Positions 1-7,696 of a DNA stretch of 55,722 bases are shown here, piece by piece (the stretch's first letter is position 1; every line of letters starts with the position of its first letter). The stretch covers positions 1 to 55,722 of the forward strand of contig QHSI01000128.1 in the NCBI GenBank assembly GCA_003221515.1, read 5' to 3'. The notes beneath the pieces were generated by a model that was not told where the DNA came from, made no database searches, and saw nothing but the letters and a program-made list of their open reading frames with translations. Source of the DNA: Candidatus Rokuibacteriota bacterium (lineage in GTDB: Bacteria > Methylomirabilota > Methylomirabilia > Rokubacteriales > CSP1-6). Both the position numbers and the translations under genes were made by a program.

Positions 1-1
1 A

Positions 2-373
2 CGCCCGGATCTGGTCGAGACGGCGCTCTCGGCGCCTCCAGCCACGATCGCACGTGGGGCGAGCTTCTCGGTGACGGACACCGTGCTCAATCAGGGAGCC
101 GTCGCCGCCGGCGCGTCGACGACACGGTACTATCTCTCGGCGGATCAGCTCAAGGACGGGAGCGACCGCTTGCTCACCGGCGCCCGGGCGGTGCCTGCAC
201 TCGGCCCGTCGGCAACATCCACCGGCACCGTCAGCGTGACGGTGGCGACGAACATGGCGCTCGGTACGTACTACCTGATCGCCTGCGCCGACAACACGAC
301 GACCGTCACCGAGAGCAACGAGACCAACAACTGTCGGGCCTCGGTGACGACCATTCAGGTCACCGTCCCGTAG
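2..373 (+). CDS. CARDB-domain secreted protein, C-terminal fragment
   Basis: The frame is open from the window edge to a TAG at 371-373, so this is the last roughly 123 codons of a longer protein. It begins RPDLVETALSAPP and continues with a glycine/threonine-rich beta-sandwich pattern (GASFSVTDTVLNQG, TTRYYLS, GTYYLIACADN, ESNETNNC). This is the classic CARDB (cell-adhesion-related, bacterial) repeat, an Ig-like fold found in tandem in large exported proteins. The paired cysteines in the ACAD and NNC segments suggest an extracytoplasmic disulfide. The start, signal peptide and any further repeats lie outside the window, so the substrate or partner cannot be inferred. An internal ATG at 71 is inside the domain and is not a plausible start. 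Confidence 0.8.
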   Translation, partial: RPDLVETALSAPPATIARGASFSVTDTVLNQGAVAAGASTTRYYLSADQLKDGSDRLLTGARAVPALGPSATSTGTVSVTVATNMALGTYYLIACADNTTTVTESNETNNCRASVTTIQVTVP

Positions 374-396
374 ACGCTGACGGGGTCTCAGGAGAT

Positions 397-420
397 CGAC
401 GCCGACGTCGGCCGGCGTCG
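397..420. terminator. Hairpin between convergent genes
   Basis: CGACGCCG at 397-404 pairs perfectly with CGGCGTCG at 413-420 across an 8-base loop. It sits between the stop of the CARDB gene and the stop of the convergent enolase-superfamily gene. No T-tract follows on either side, so Rho-independent termination is possible but not proven. Confidence 0.4.
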
Positions 421-444
421 CCGCCGGGATGATCTTCACCGGCG

Positions 445-1560
445 TCAGGTCAGGTAGAAGGGCCGGGCCGCTTCGCGCCGATACGGATACCGCGCGAGAA
501 CGTCGGGATCGGGGTCGGCGCCCAGACCCGGGCCCTCGGGCACGCTGATCGCGCCTCCGCTCCGGCGGATCGGCTCGCCCAGGAGCGGCGCCGCCAGATC
601 CATCGACGGGAATTCGACGTAGGGCACGCCGGGGGTCGAGGCGACCACATGGACCGTCGCGGCCAGCCCGGGGCCGTAGTAGAACGAGTGCGGGACGAAG
701 GTCACGTTGGCCGCGGCCGCGAGCGCGGCGATCTTCTTGGTCTCGAGGATGCCTCCTACCTTCGTGACGCTCGGCTGGACGATGTCGGCCGCGCCGTGGG
801 CGATCAGGTCGCGAAACCCGAACACGGTCGCGTCGTTCTCGCCGGCGGCGATCGGAATCGTGAGGGCCGCGCGAACGCGGGCGAGCCCGGCGTAGTCCTC
901 GGGCGGCCACACGGGCTCCTCGAGCCACCGCAGCTCGAATCGCTCGAGCTGGCGGCCCATGCGGATCGCGTCTTCCACGGACCACGGGCAGTTGGTGTCG
1001 AGCATCAGCTCCACACCCCCGCCGGCGACTTCCCGAGCGCCCGCCACCGACTCGACGTCGATCTGATGAAGCTTGATCGCCGTGTGGCCGAGCACGAGCG
1101 CGGCCGACACGGCCTGGCGGACCTGGGTCGGTGTCTCGTAGCGCAGCAGGCTCGAGTACACGCGGGCCCGCGACTGGCAGAGCCCTCCGAGCAGCTGGTA
1201 GACCGGCACGCCCCGCGCCTTGCCGGCCAGGTCCCAGAGCGCCAGCTCGACGCCGCTCAGGGCCATCATCGCGAGGCCGCGACGCCCCCAGATCATCAGC
1301 GCGCGATGCATGCGATCGACTAGGCTCTCGATCTGCGAGGGGTCCTGACCGACCACGATCGGCGCGAGCGCGTCGTCGATCACGTCGCACACGGCGAGCG
1401 TAGCGCCGTACGCAAAGCTCTCGCCCCATCCGATGAGCCCGTCGTCGGTGGTCACGCGCACGAGGATCTGTTTGCCGGCGCCGGCCGCCCACGTCGAGGG
1501 CGGCGTGGTCGGGCGCAGCGGAATCGCGAGCGGGATCGCGCGGACCTCGGTGACCTTCAC
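445..1560 (-). CDS. Mandelate racemase/muconate lactonizing enzyme family protein
   Basis: This 371-residue protein has the two-part architecture of the enolase superfamily: an N-terminal capping domain to about residue 125, then a TIM-barrel domain. Visible signatures are GWGE near residue 45, the ALWDLAGK helix, IKLHQ at the second-strand lysine position, and three metal ligands in LDTN, EEP and GEN. VPHSF comes later. Members abstract a proton alpha to a carboxylate (racemases, dehydratases, cycloisomerases). The family motif is usually PDVTKVGG at the sixth strand; here it reads PSVTKVGG, so the common Asp is Ser. The substrate cannot be named. The start is GTG, one base past the UbiD stop. 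It is the last gene of a long catabolic operon. Confidence 0.85.
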   Translation of the reverse strand: MKVTEVRAIPLAIPLRPTTPPSTWAAGAGKQILVRVTTDDGLIGWGESFAYGATLAVCDVIDDALAPIVVGQDPSQIESLVDRMHRALMIWGRRGLAMMALSGVELALWDLAGKARGVPVYQLLGGLCQSRARVYSSLLRYETPTQVRQAVSAALVLGHTAIKLHQIDVESVAGAREVAGGGVELMLDTNCPWSVEDAIRMGRQLERFELRWLEEPVWPPEDYAGLARVRAALTIPIAAGENDATVFGFRDLIAHGAADIVQPSVTKVGGILETKKIAALAAAANVTFVPHSFYYGPGLAATVHVVASTPGVPYVEFPSMDLAAPLLGEPIRRSGGAISVPEGPGLGADPDPDVLARYPYRREAARPFYLT

Positions 1561-1561
1561 C

Positions 1562-3052
1562 TCAGAGGTCTCCGAGCCCCAGCTCCTCCCAGCGCTCGCG
1601 CACCCGCGCCTCGTCCTCGGGCGCCGGGCGCACGGTCGGCGGGAACCGCTCGCCGCCCCACGCCTCGCGGCGCTCGAACTTCCACGAGCGCGTGGCGTCG
1701 ATCAGCACCCGGTTCCAGAGGCCCGTGCCGAGCTGTGCCACGTCCCGCTCCTCGAGCGGCGTGCTCGGATCGATCGGCGAGCCGAAGATCCCGGGAAAGA
1801 CCACGATGCCCTCGTGGCCCGCGTTCACCCGGTGGGCGAACGCCCAGTCGACCTGCTCGTAGGAGGACGGATCGATATCCTCCTCGACCACGATGACGTT
1901 CTTGTAGCGGAACTGGGCGGCGCTGGCGCCCCACAGCGCCGCCGCGATCTGCTTGGGCTGGCCCTGGTAGGCCTTCTTGATCTGCACGACGATGTTGACG
2001 CCGTTGGTGATGGGCGGCACGAAGACGTCGCGCACACCCGGAATTCCCGCCGCCGTCAGGATGTTCCAGGCGATCGCGGCGCGCTGCACCGAGGACATCA
2101 CGCTGTTCTCGCTGTAGGAGCCGGGCAGCGTGCCCTCGAGGCAGCCGCGGAAGATCGGCTCGCGCCGGTGCGTGATGCAGGTGATCCGCATCGACGGGCG
2201 CGGCGTCGGGATGTCGGAGACGTAGCCCGTGAACTCGCCGAACGGTCCCTCGGTCTCGTACGTCGCCGGGTCGTCGCTGATGAACCCCTCGATCACGATC
2301 TCGGCGCTGGCCGGGACCTCGAGGTCGACGGTCTCGCAGCGGATCAGCTCGGCGGGCTCGCCGCGATAGGCTCCCATCACGTCCCACTCGCAGACGCCCG
2401 GCGGGATCGGCGAGCCGGCCAGGAACGGCATGATCGGGTCCCAGCCGATCACGCAGGCCACCGGCATCGGCTCCTTGCGCGCCGAATATTTCAGGAAGTG
2501 CTGGCCCCAGTGCTGGCCGCCCTTGATCAGGAGGAAGGGCGTCGTGTTCTTCTGGCCGATCATCCCGCGGTAGATCCCGACGTTCATCACGCGCGTCTCC
2601 GGGTCGCGGGTGACGACCCCGGAGAACGTGTGGATGTACCGCCCGCCCTCGAGGTAGTGCCACCGCGGGACCGGGAACTCCGTCTGGTCGATATCGCGGC
2701 CGCTGATGATCACGTCCTTCACCGATCCCTCGGTGACGAGCCGCGGAGGAATCGTCTCGCGGTTCTTCTTCATGACGTGCTGGACCAGGTCGCCGTTGGA
2801 GACGTCGCGCGGGAACCCGAGCGCCAGGGCGAGACGATCGCGGTTGCCGAGCCCGCTGGCCAGGAGCTTCGTACAGCGCCCGGTCTTGTATCCCGTGATG
2901 TTCTCGAACAGCAAGGCCGGGCCCTTCTTCTCGAGCACGCGGCGCGTGATGGCGCCGAGCTCGCGGTCCCAGTGGACCTCGGCCGTGATCCGCCGGAGCT
3001 CGCCTTCCTTCTCGAGCCGGCCGATCCACTGCCGCATGTCCGTGAAGCTCAT
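1562..3052 (-). CDS. UbiD-family prenyl-FMN-dependent decarboxylase
   Basis: This 496-residue protein has the length and fold signatures of UbiD/FDC-type decarboxylases. It starts MSFTDMRQWIGRLEKEGEL and carries GPALLFENI near residue 45, RWHYLEGGRYIH, NVGIYRGM, GPFGEFTGY and LEGTLPGSYSENS. UbiD enzymes use prenylated FMN to remove or add CO2 on aromatic or alpha,beta-unsaturated acids. The ATG overlaps the stop of the upstream luciferase-like gene as ATGA, implying translational coupling. No UbiX flavin prenyltransferase is visible in the window. The open frame extends far upstream to 3838, but that part has no family similarity. The position behind a CoA ligase, hydratase and dehydrogenase suggests aromatic or unsaturated acid catabolism (inference). 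Confidence 0.88.
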   Translation of the reverse strand: MSFTDMRQWIGRLEKEGELRRITAEVHWDRELGAITRRVLEKKGPALLFENITGYKTGRCTKLLASGLGNRDRLALALGFPRDVSNGDLVQHVMKKNRETIPPRLVTEGSVKDVIISGRDIDQTEFPVPRWHYLEGGRYIHTFSGVVTRDPETRVMNVGIYRGMIGQKNTTPFLLIKGGQHWGQHFLKYSARKEPMPVACVIGWDPIMPFLAGSPIPPGVCEWDVMGAYRGEPAELIRCETVDLEVPASAEIVIEGFISDDPATYETEGPFGEFTGYVSDIPTPRPSMRITCITHRREPIFRGCLEGTLPGSYSENSVMSSVQRAAIAWNILTAAGIPGVRDVFVPPITNGVNIVVQIKKAYQGQPKQIAAALWGASAAQFRYKNVIVVEEDIDPSSYEQVDWAFAHRVNAGHEGIVVFPGIFGSPIDPSTPLEERDVAQLGTGLWNRVLIDATRSWKFERREAWGGERFPPTVRPAPEDEARVRERWEELGLGDL

Positions 3053-4059
3053 CGCCGCGTGACCGCCGGCGCCACCTCGGTCAGGAAGCGCTTGAACTGC
3101 CCCCGCTGGTCCCACGAGCCCAGGCGGAGCGCCATGTGCCCGACCCCGGCCTCGAAGTACGCGCGCAGCTCCTCCGCGCACCGCTTCGGATCGCCGGCCA
3201 CGGTCCACTGCTCGACGAAGCTCGGGCTGAACTTGGCGGTGTAGTAGGTGTCGAGGAACGCCTTCGTCTCCTCGAGCGCCTTCTGGCGGTCCTCGTTGAT
3301 GTTGATGTTGTGGTAGAGCGCGCTTCCGAGCTTCGCCGGGTCGCGGCCCTCCTCGCGCGCCATCGTCGCGATGCGCCCCCACTGCTGGCGGAACTCGCCC
3401 GGCGAGAGCTTGTTGGTCATCCAGCCGTCGGCGTAGCGCGCGATCCGCCGGAACGAGCGCTCGATCACCGCCTCCGAGGCGGACGCGCCGCCCTTCCACG
3501 TGAGGCCGGTCGGGTTGGACGCGATCCACACCGGACACGGTTGCTGCACCGGCGGCGGTTCGAGCGTGACGCGATCGAACGAGTAGAACCGGCCGTGGTG
3601 CGAGACGTTCTTCTCCGCGAAGAGCTTTCGCAAGATCACGATCCCTTCCTCGAGGCGGCCGACACGCTCGGCGGACGGGATGCTCATGACCTGGTGCTCC
3701 GCGGCCTGCGCCGCGTTCGCCTCGCTGGGCCCACCGAGGCACACCGCGAGCCACGTGCGGCCGCCCGAGAGGACGTCGAGGCTCGCCCACTGATGCGCGA
3801 GCATGACCGGGTGGCGATGGACGAAGGTCGCCATGCACCCGACGGCCAGACGCAGCCGCGACGTGACCCCGGCCAGCGCGGACAGCAGCGTCACCGACTC
3901 CAGGCGCGGCTTCGCCAGCAGGCTGTCGCCCGCCCAGGCGGCGTCGAAGATCCCGGAGCGCTCGGCCTCCACGGCGAGCTCCACGAGGTCACTCGCCTTG
4001 ACGGCGCCGAGAACCACGGCGCGATTGGCGAGGATGAGTCCGAACGAGGGCTTGGTCAC
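3049..4059 (-). CDS. LLM-class (luciferase-like) flavin-dependent oxidoreductase
   Basis: This 336-residue TIM-barrel protein belongs to the bacterial luciferase/F420-dependent oxidoreductase superfamily. Typical segments are SFGLILANR at the start, FDAAWAGDSLL, RLRLAVGCMATFVHRHPVMLAHQWASLD, GRTWLAVCLGG, PVWIASNP and RYADGWMTNK. It should bind FMN or F420; the cofactor cannot be decided from sequence by eye. The start is a GTG with GGGAGG upstream. The stop overlaps the UbiD start (ATGA). It is one of three family members in the window (also 23143-24054 and 43876-44886), which are diverged rather than recent copies. A monooxygenase or reductase step in the same pathway as the decarboxylase is likely but unproven. 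Confidence 0.87.
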   Translation of the reverse strand: MTKPSFGLILANRAVVLGAVKASDLVELAVEAERSGIFDAAWAGDSLLAKPRLESVTLLSALAGVTSRLRLAVGCMATFVHRHPVMLAHQWASLDVLSGGRTWLAVCLGGPSEANAAQAAEHQVMSIPSAERVGRLEEGIVILRKLFAEKNVSHHGRFYSFDRVTLEPPPVQQPCPVWIASNPTGLTWKGGASASEAVIERSFRRIARYADGWMTNKLSPGEFRQQWGRIATMAREEGRDPAKLGSALYHNININEDRQKALEETKAFLDTYYTAKFSPSFVEQWTVAGDPKRCAEELRAYFEAGVGHMALRLGSWDQRGQFKRFLTEVAPAVTRR

Positions 4060-4064
4060 GGAGG

Positions 4065-4832
4065 CTACCTCCCGGTGTAGTTCGGCGGCCGCTTCTCGAG
4101 GAACGACGTCACGCCCTCGGCGTAGTCGTGCGTCGAACGCAGCCACGCATACGCCTTGCGCTCCAGCTCGAGGGCGGTCTCGAGCGGCGCCTCCGCCCCC
4201 CGATTGAGCACCATCTTGAGCGTGCGGAGCGCCAGCGGCGCGCGCGCCGCCAGCTCGCCGGTGAGCGCCGCCACCGCCTCGTCGAGCTTGTCGTTGGGGA
4301 CCGCCAGCGTGACGAGCCCCCACGCTTCGGCGCGCTCGGCGCCGATGCGCTGGCCCGTCATCATGAAGAGCTTGCCGCGCGTCATGCCCATGAGCCGCAA
4401 GGCGCGCTGGGTTCCGCCGCTGCCGGGAATCATGCCCAACCTCACCTCGGGGAAGGCGAACTCGGACCGGAGCGTAGCGATCCGGAAGTCGCACGCGACC
4501 GCCAGCTCGAGACCGGCCCCCATCGTATACCCGTCGATCGCCGCGACGACGGGCTTCCGGCAGCGCTCGGCGGCGGTGAGCGTGTCGCCCCAGAGCTCGA
4601 GATCGGCCGGCGCCAGCGTCAGGAACTCGGCGACGTCTCCGCCCGCGCTGAACGCCTTGCCGCCGGCGCCGCGCACCACGACGACCCGCACCGACTCGTC
4701 GGCCTCGAGCCCCGCGAAGATCCCGGGGAACTCGTTGCGCATCGCGACGGTCATCGTGTTCATCTTGGGCTGGCGGTCGATCCAGATCGTCGCCACCGCC
4801 CCGGCCCGCTCGACCCTGAGGAACTCGCTCAT
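4065..4832 (-). CDS. Enoyl-CoA hydratase/isomerase family protein
   Basis: This 255-residue crotonase-fold protein shows the oxyanion-hole and catalytic regions: AFSAGGDVAEF, AIDGYTMGAGLELAVACDFRIAT and FAFPEVRLGMIPGSGGTQRAL. Both glutamates used for water addition in classical hydratases are present (in GLELA and FPEV). It ends with the usual helical segment YAEGVTSFLEKRPPNY. The expected reaction is hydration of trans-2-enoyl-CoA, or a related isomerisation. The ATG at 4832 overlaps the stop of the zinc dehydrogenase gene (ATGA). The upstream CoA ligase in the same operon would supply a CoA thioester. The downstream gap to the luciferase-like gene is 5 bases and holds part of its ribosome binding site. 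Confidence 0.9.
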   Translation of the reverse strand: MSEFLRVERAGAVATIWIDRQPKMNTMTVAMRNEFPGIFAGLEADESVRVVVVRGAGGKAFSAGGDVAEFLTLAPADLELWGDTLTAAERCRKPVVAAIDGYTMGAGLELAVACDFRIATLRSEFAFPEVRLGMIPGSGGTQRALRLMGMTRGKLFMMTGQRIGAERAEAWGLVTLAVPNDKLDEAVAALTGELAARAPLALRTLKMVLNRGAEAPLETALELERKAYAWLRSTHDYAEGVTSFLEKRPPNYTGR

Positions 4833-5863
4833 GAGGGATTCACCAGGAGGACCTTTCCCTTGTTCTTCCGGTCGAGCACGTGCTGCACCGCCGCGCGCGC
4901 GTCCTTCAACGGAAACGCGCGGTCGACGACCGGCGTGAGCCGTCCCTGCACGACGTGGTCGAGCACCGTTTGCAGCTCGAGAATCGATCCGAGGTTGGTG
5001 CCGAGGATCCGGAGGTTCTTCGAGTACACGTGCCGGAGATCGAGGCGGCCCCAGTGGGTGTCGTGTGAGCCGATGGTGACGAGCTTGCCGAGCCGCGTGA
5101 GGGCGTAGGCCGAGCGCTCGAAGGTGTCGCCGCCGATGTGCTCGACGACGACATCCACACCGCGCTTGCCCGACCACTTCTTCGTCTCCTCGACGAAATC
5201 CTGCGTCCGGTAGTTCACGACGTGCTCGGCGCCGAGCGAACGGGCGAACTCGATCTTGTCGTCGGCGCCGACCGTGGTGATGACCCGGGCGCCGCAGAGC
5301 CGCGCGATCTGGATCGCCGCGCTTCCGACGCCGCTGCCCGCGGCCTGAACGAGGACGGTCTGGCCCGGCCTCACCTCGGCCTGGGCCACCAGCGCGTGCC
5401 ACGAGGTGAGCATGGCCAGCGGCACCGCGGCGCCCGCCTCGAAGGCGATCGCCGCGGGGAGCGGCAGGAGGTTCGCCGCCGGCGCCCGCACGAGCTCGGC
5501 GTAGCCGCCGTCCTTGTGGGCGCCGAGATAGCCGTAACGGACGCACACGGTCCGCTCGCCGCGCAGGCAGTACTCGCAGCTGCCGCACGCGAAGCCGGGA
5601 AAGATGATCACGCGCTGGCCGCGCTCCCAGCCCTTCACGCCGGCGCCGAGGGCCTCGATCGTGCCGGTCACCTCGCACCCGTTGACGTGGGGCAGCCCCT
5701 CCGGCGGCGGAAAGCGCCCGTCGAGCAGCAGCATGTCCACGTGGTTGAGCGCGCACGCCTTCACGCGCACCAGCACGTCGGCGGGCCCGAGCGTCGGGTC
5801 GCGGTACTCGTCGTAGAGGATCTTCTCGCTGCCGCCGTGCTCCTTGAAAAACGCGGCCTTCAA
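4829..5863 (-). CDS. Zinc-binding alcohol dehydrogenase / quinone oxidoreductase family (MDR)
   Basis: This 344-residue medium-chain dehydrogenase/reductase has a catalytic-zinc region in CALNHVD and HVNGCEVTGTIEALG. Its structural zinc lobe is CGSCEYCLRGERTVC, and the Rossmann motif is VLVQAAGSGVGSAAIQIA. It oxidises or reduces an alcohol, aldehyde or enoyl substrate with NAD(P). I place the start at a TTG preceded by GGAGG seven bases upstream; the first residues read LKAAFFKEHGG. The TTG overlaps the stop of the CoA ligase (TTGA). Overlaps with both neighbours show a single translationally coupled unit with the ligase and the enoyl-CoA hydratase. Confidence 0.88.
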   Translation of the reverse strand: MKAAFFKEHGGSEKILYDEYRDPTLGPADVLVRVKACALNHVDMLLLDGRFPPPEGLPHVNGCEVTGTIEALGAGVKGWERGQRVIIFPGFACGSCEYCLRGERTVCVRYGYLGAHKDGGYAELVRAPAANLLPLPAAIAFEAGAAVPLAMLTSWHALVAQAEVRPGQTVLVQAAGSGVGSAAIQIARLCGARVITTVGADDKIEFARSLGAEHVVNYRTQDFVEETKKWSGKRGVDVVVEHIGGDTFERSAYALTRLGKLVTIGSHDTHWGRLDLRHVYSKNLRILGTNLGSILELQTVLDHVVQGRLTPVVDRAFPLKDARAAVQHVLDRKNKGKVLLVNPS

Positions 5864-7254
5864 AACGGCACCTCCGTCCGCTCGTCCCGGACGCGCCGGG
5901 CCTTGTGGTCCCACCGCGGGAGCGATCCGGGCTCGCCGATCTCGACGGTGGCCCGGATGCCGAGCCCGGTGCGGAGGTCGGCGGCGAGCCGGGTGCGCAG
6001 GCCGTCGCGCTCGATGAGCGAGAGCGAGGGCGACGGATCGATGCGGATCAGGATGTCGTCGAGACCATCGTGACGGCGGAAGACGATCTGGAACTCGTCG
6101 ACGTCGGCGTGGGGACGCACCAGCTCTTCCACGCGACGCGGGTAGACGATCACGCCACGGATCTTCTTCATGTCGTCGAGCCGCGCGAGCACGCCGCCCT
6201 CGAACGCCACGAGCGTGCGGCCGCACGGGCAGGGGCGATCGGCCCGCTGGACGACGTCGCGGGTGCGGTACCGGATGAGCGGCATCGCCTTCCGGTACAG
6301 ACTCGTGAAGACCAGCTCGCCGCGCTCGCCGGGCCGCACTGGCTGGTCTCGCTCGTCGAGCACCTCGGGGTAGCAGTAGTCCTCGTTGACGTGGGTCAGT
6401 CCGGCCCGCGCGCCGCACTCGAATCCCCAGGCGGCGATCTCGGTGAGCCCCGGCAGGTCGTACGCCTGGGCGCCGAACGCCGCCTCGATCTTCGCCCGGG
6501 TCGCCGGGATCGACGCGCCGGGCTCTCCGGTGTGCCAGGTGATCCGGACCTTCGTGTCCTTCGCGAGGTCGATCCCCTTGCGGGCCGCCGCCTCGGCGAG
6601 GAAGAGCGCGTACGACGGCGTGCAGCCGAGCACCGTGATCGGGTAGGTCAGCAGCGCGTCGATCCGCTGGTCGGTGGAGAGGCCGCCGACCGGGAACACC
6701 AGACACCCGAGGTCCTGCGCCGCGTAAAAGCCGGACCAGTAGCCGATCCACGGGCCGTACGAGAAGGCGGCCATGACCATGTCGGGCCGGCGAACACCGA
6801 ACGCGTGCAGCGCGCGGGCGTAGGAATGATAGAAGCCGTACCAGTCGTCCTTCGTGTCGAGGAACGCGAGCGGACGACCCGTCGTGGCCGAGGTCATGTG
6901 GATGCGGAGCACGTCGTCCATCGGGACGGCCAGCAGGTCGCCCCACGGCGGCGCCGCCGCCTGGTTTTCCTTCAGCTCGTCCTTGGTCGTGAACGGAAGC
7001 TTGTCGAGATCGGCGAGTGTCCGGATCGCCCCCGGCTTGACGCCCGCTGCTTTGAGCTTGCGCCGGTAGAAGGGGCTGTGCGCCGCCGCGTGACTCACCT
7101 GCTCGCGCAGGCGCCGGGCCTGCAGCCGCGTCAACTCGGCGCGGGACGCGCGCTCCAGCCGCGGCTCGAGCGCGGTGCGTGCGGCAGGCCGTCGCGGGGC
7201 TGGGGCGCCGCCGGCCGAGGCGCGCCTACGAAAAGACGCAGCGCGCGCAGTCAT
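5860..7254 (-). CDS. Phenylacetate-CoA ligase family (PaaK-like) acyl-CoA synthetase
   Basis: This is an ANL adenylate-forming enzyme of 464 residues from the ATG. Recognisable parts are HSPFYRRKL, DLDKLPFTTKDELK, the P-loop-like TSATTGRPL, YDLPGLTE in place of the usual YGLTE core, ELVFTSL, LIRYRTRDV, CPCGR and MKKIRGVIVYPRRVEE. The family activates aryl or acyl acids to CoA thioesters with ATP. The first 27 residues (RRRASAGGAPAPRRPAAR region) are encoded by a dispersed repeat. A second copy (47772-47812) lies just upstream of another gene, so translation may really begin later, perhaps at a TTG near 7134. The upstream gene ends 4 bases before this ATG. Confidence 0.85.
   Translation of the reverse strand: MTARAASFRRRASAGGAPAPRRPAARTALEPRLERASRAELTRLQARRLREQVSHAAAHSPFYRRKLKAAGVKPGAIRTLADLDKLPFTTKDELKENQAAAPPWGDLLAVPMDDVLRIHMTSATTGRPLAFLDTKDDWYGFYHSYARALHAFGVRRPDMVMAAFSYGPWIGYWSGFYAAQDLGCLVFPVGGLSTDQRIDALLTYPITVLGCTPSYALFLAEAAARKGIDLAKDTKVRITWHTGEPGASIPATRAKIEAAFGAQAYDLPGLTEIAAWGFECGARAGLTHVNEDYCYPEVLDERDQPVRPGERGELVFTSLYRKAMPLIRYRTRDVVQRADRPCPCGRTLVAFEGGVLARLDDMKKIRGVIVYPRRVEELVRPHADVDEFQIVFRRHDGLDDILIRIDPSPSLSLIERDGLRTRLAADLRTGLGIRATVEIGEPGSLPRWDHKARRVRDERTEVPF
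7183..7224. repeat. Dispersed GC-rich palindromic repeat A, copy 1
   Basis: About 41 bases beginning GGCAGGCCGTCGCGGGG match 47772-47812 in the same orientation with only a few differences; GCCGTCGCGGGGCTG and CGCCGGCCGAGGCGCG are identical. It lies inside the annotated 5' end of the CoA ligase gene. In the second copy the element sits directly before the start codon of a lipoprotein gene. The content is palindrome-rich (CGGCCG, GCGGGGC/GCCCCGC), like REP elements. Confidence 0.7.
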
Positions 7255-7258
7255 TCGT

Positions 7259-7696
7259 TCAGGACGTGAGCAGCTCGGTCATCCGGTTGAAGAACTGGTC
7301 GGCCATCATCTTCGACACGCCGCCCAGCATCCGCTGGCCCACACCGGCGATGAGCCCGCCGATCTGCACGTCGGCGCTGTACGAGACACGCGTGCCGCCC
7401 TCGGCGTCGCTCAGCGTGATCAGCGTGTCCGCGCGTACGAATCCCGGGCCGCCGCTGCCCTCGGCGGCGAGGCGGTAGGAGTCGGGCGCCTTCTTGTCCA
7501 ACAGCCGCACCTTGCCCTCGAAGGTCCCCTTCACCGCCGCGACGCCGATCTTGAGCGTGGCCTTGTACTCGTCGCCGCCGACCAGCTCGAGCTTCTCGCA
7601 GCCGGGAATCGCCTGGCGGAGTATCTCGGGATCGAGGAAGGCGGCCCACACCTTGGACCGCGGCGCCCGCACGTCGTAGGAGCCTTCGAGCTTCAT
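7259..7696 (-). CDS. SRPBCC-family protein, CoxG-like
   Basis: This 145-residue protein matches the CoxG / carbon-monoxide-dehydrogenase subunit G group of the START/SRPBCC hydrophobic-pocket fold. Segments are SYDVRAPRSKVWAAFLDPEILRQAIPGCEKLE, VRLLDKKAPDSYRLAAEG, and a C-terminal helix GVGQRMLGGVSKMMADQFF. Members bind a lipid, quinone or membrane, or help insert oxidoreductases; no CO dehydrogenase subunits are nearby. Here it more likely serves the catabolic operon (inference). The ATG is preceded by AAGGAG and overlaps the aminotransferase stop (ATGA). Confidence 0.82.
   Translation of the reverse strand: MKLEGSYDVRAPRSKVWAAFLDPEILRQAIPGCEKLELVGGDEYKATLKIGVAAVKGTFEGKVRLLDKKAPDSYRLAAEGSGGPGFVRADTLITLSDAEGGTRVSYSADVQIGGLIAGVGQRMLGGVSKMMADQFFNRMTELLTS

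Noticed and set aside
1433-3244. 603-codon plus-strand open frame
   Set aside because: Arg/Asp/Val-rich mirror of the UbiD and luciferase-like genes in GC-rich DNA; no family motifs. The same applies to the other long opposite-strand frames, such as 15489-17960 and 32000-33690.
3053-3838. N-terminal extension of the UbiD frame to 3838
   Set aside because: The extra 262 residues are an out-of-frame reading of the luciferase-like gene; the ATGA junction at 3049-3052 gives the natural start.
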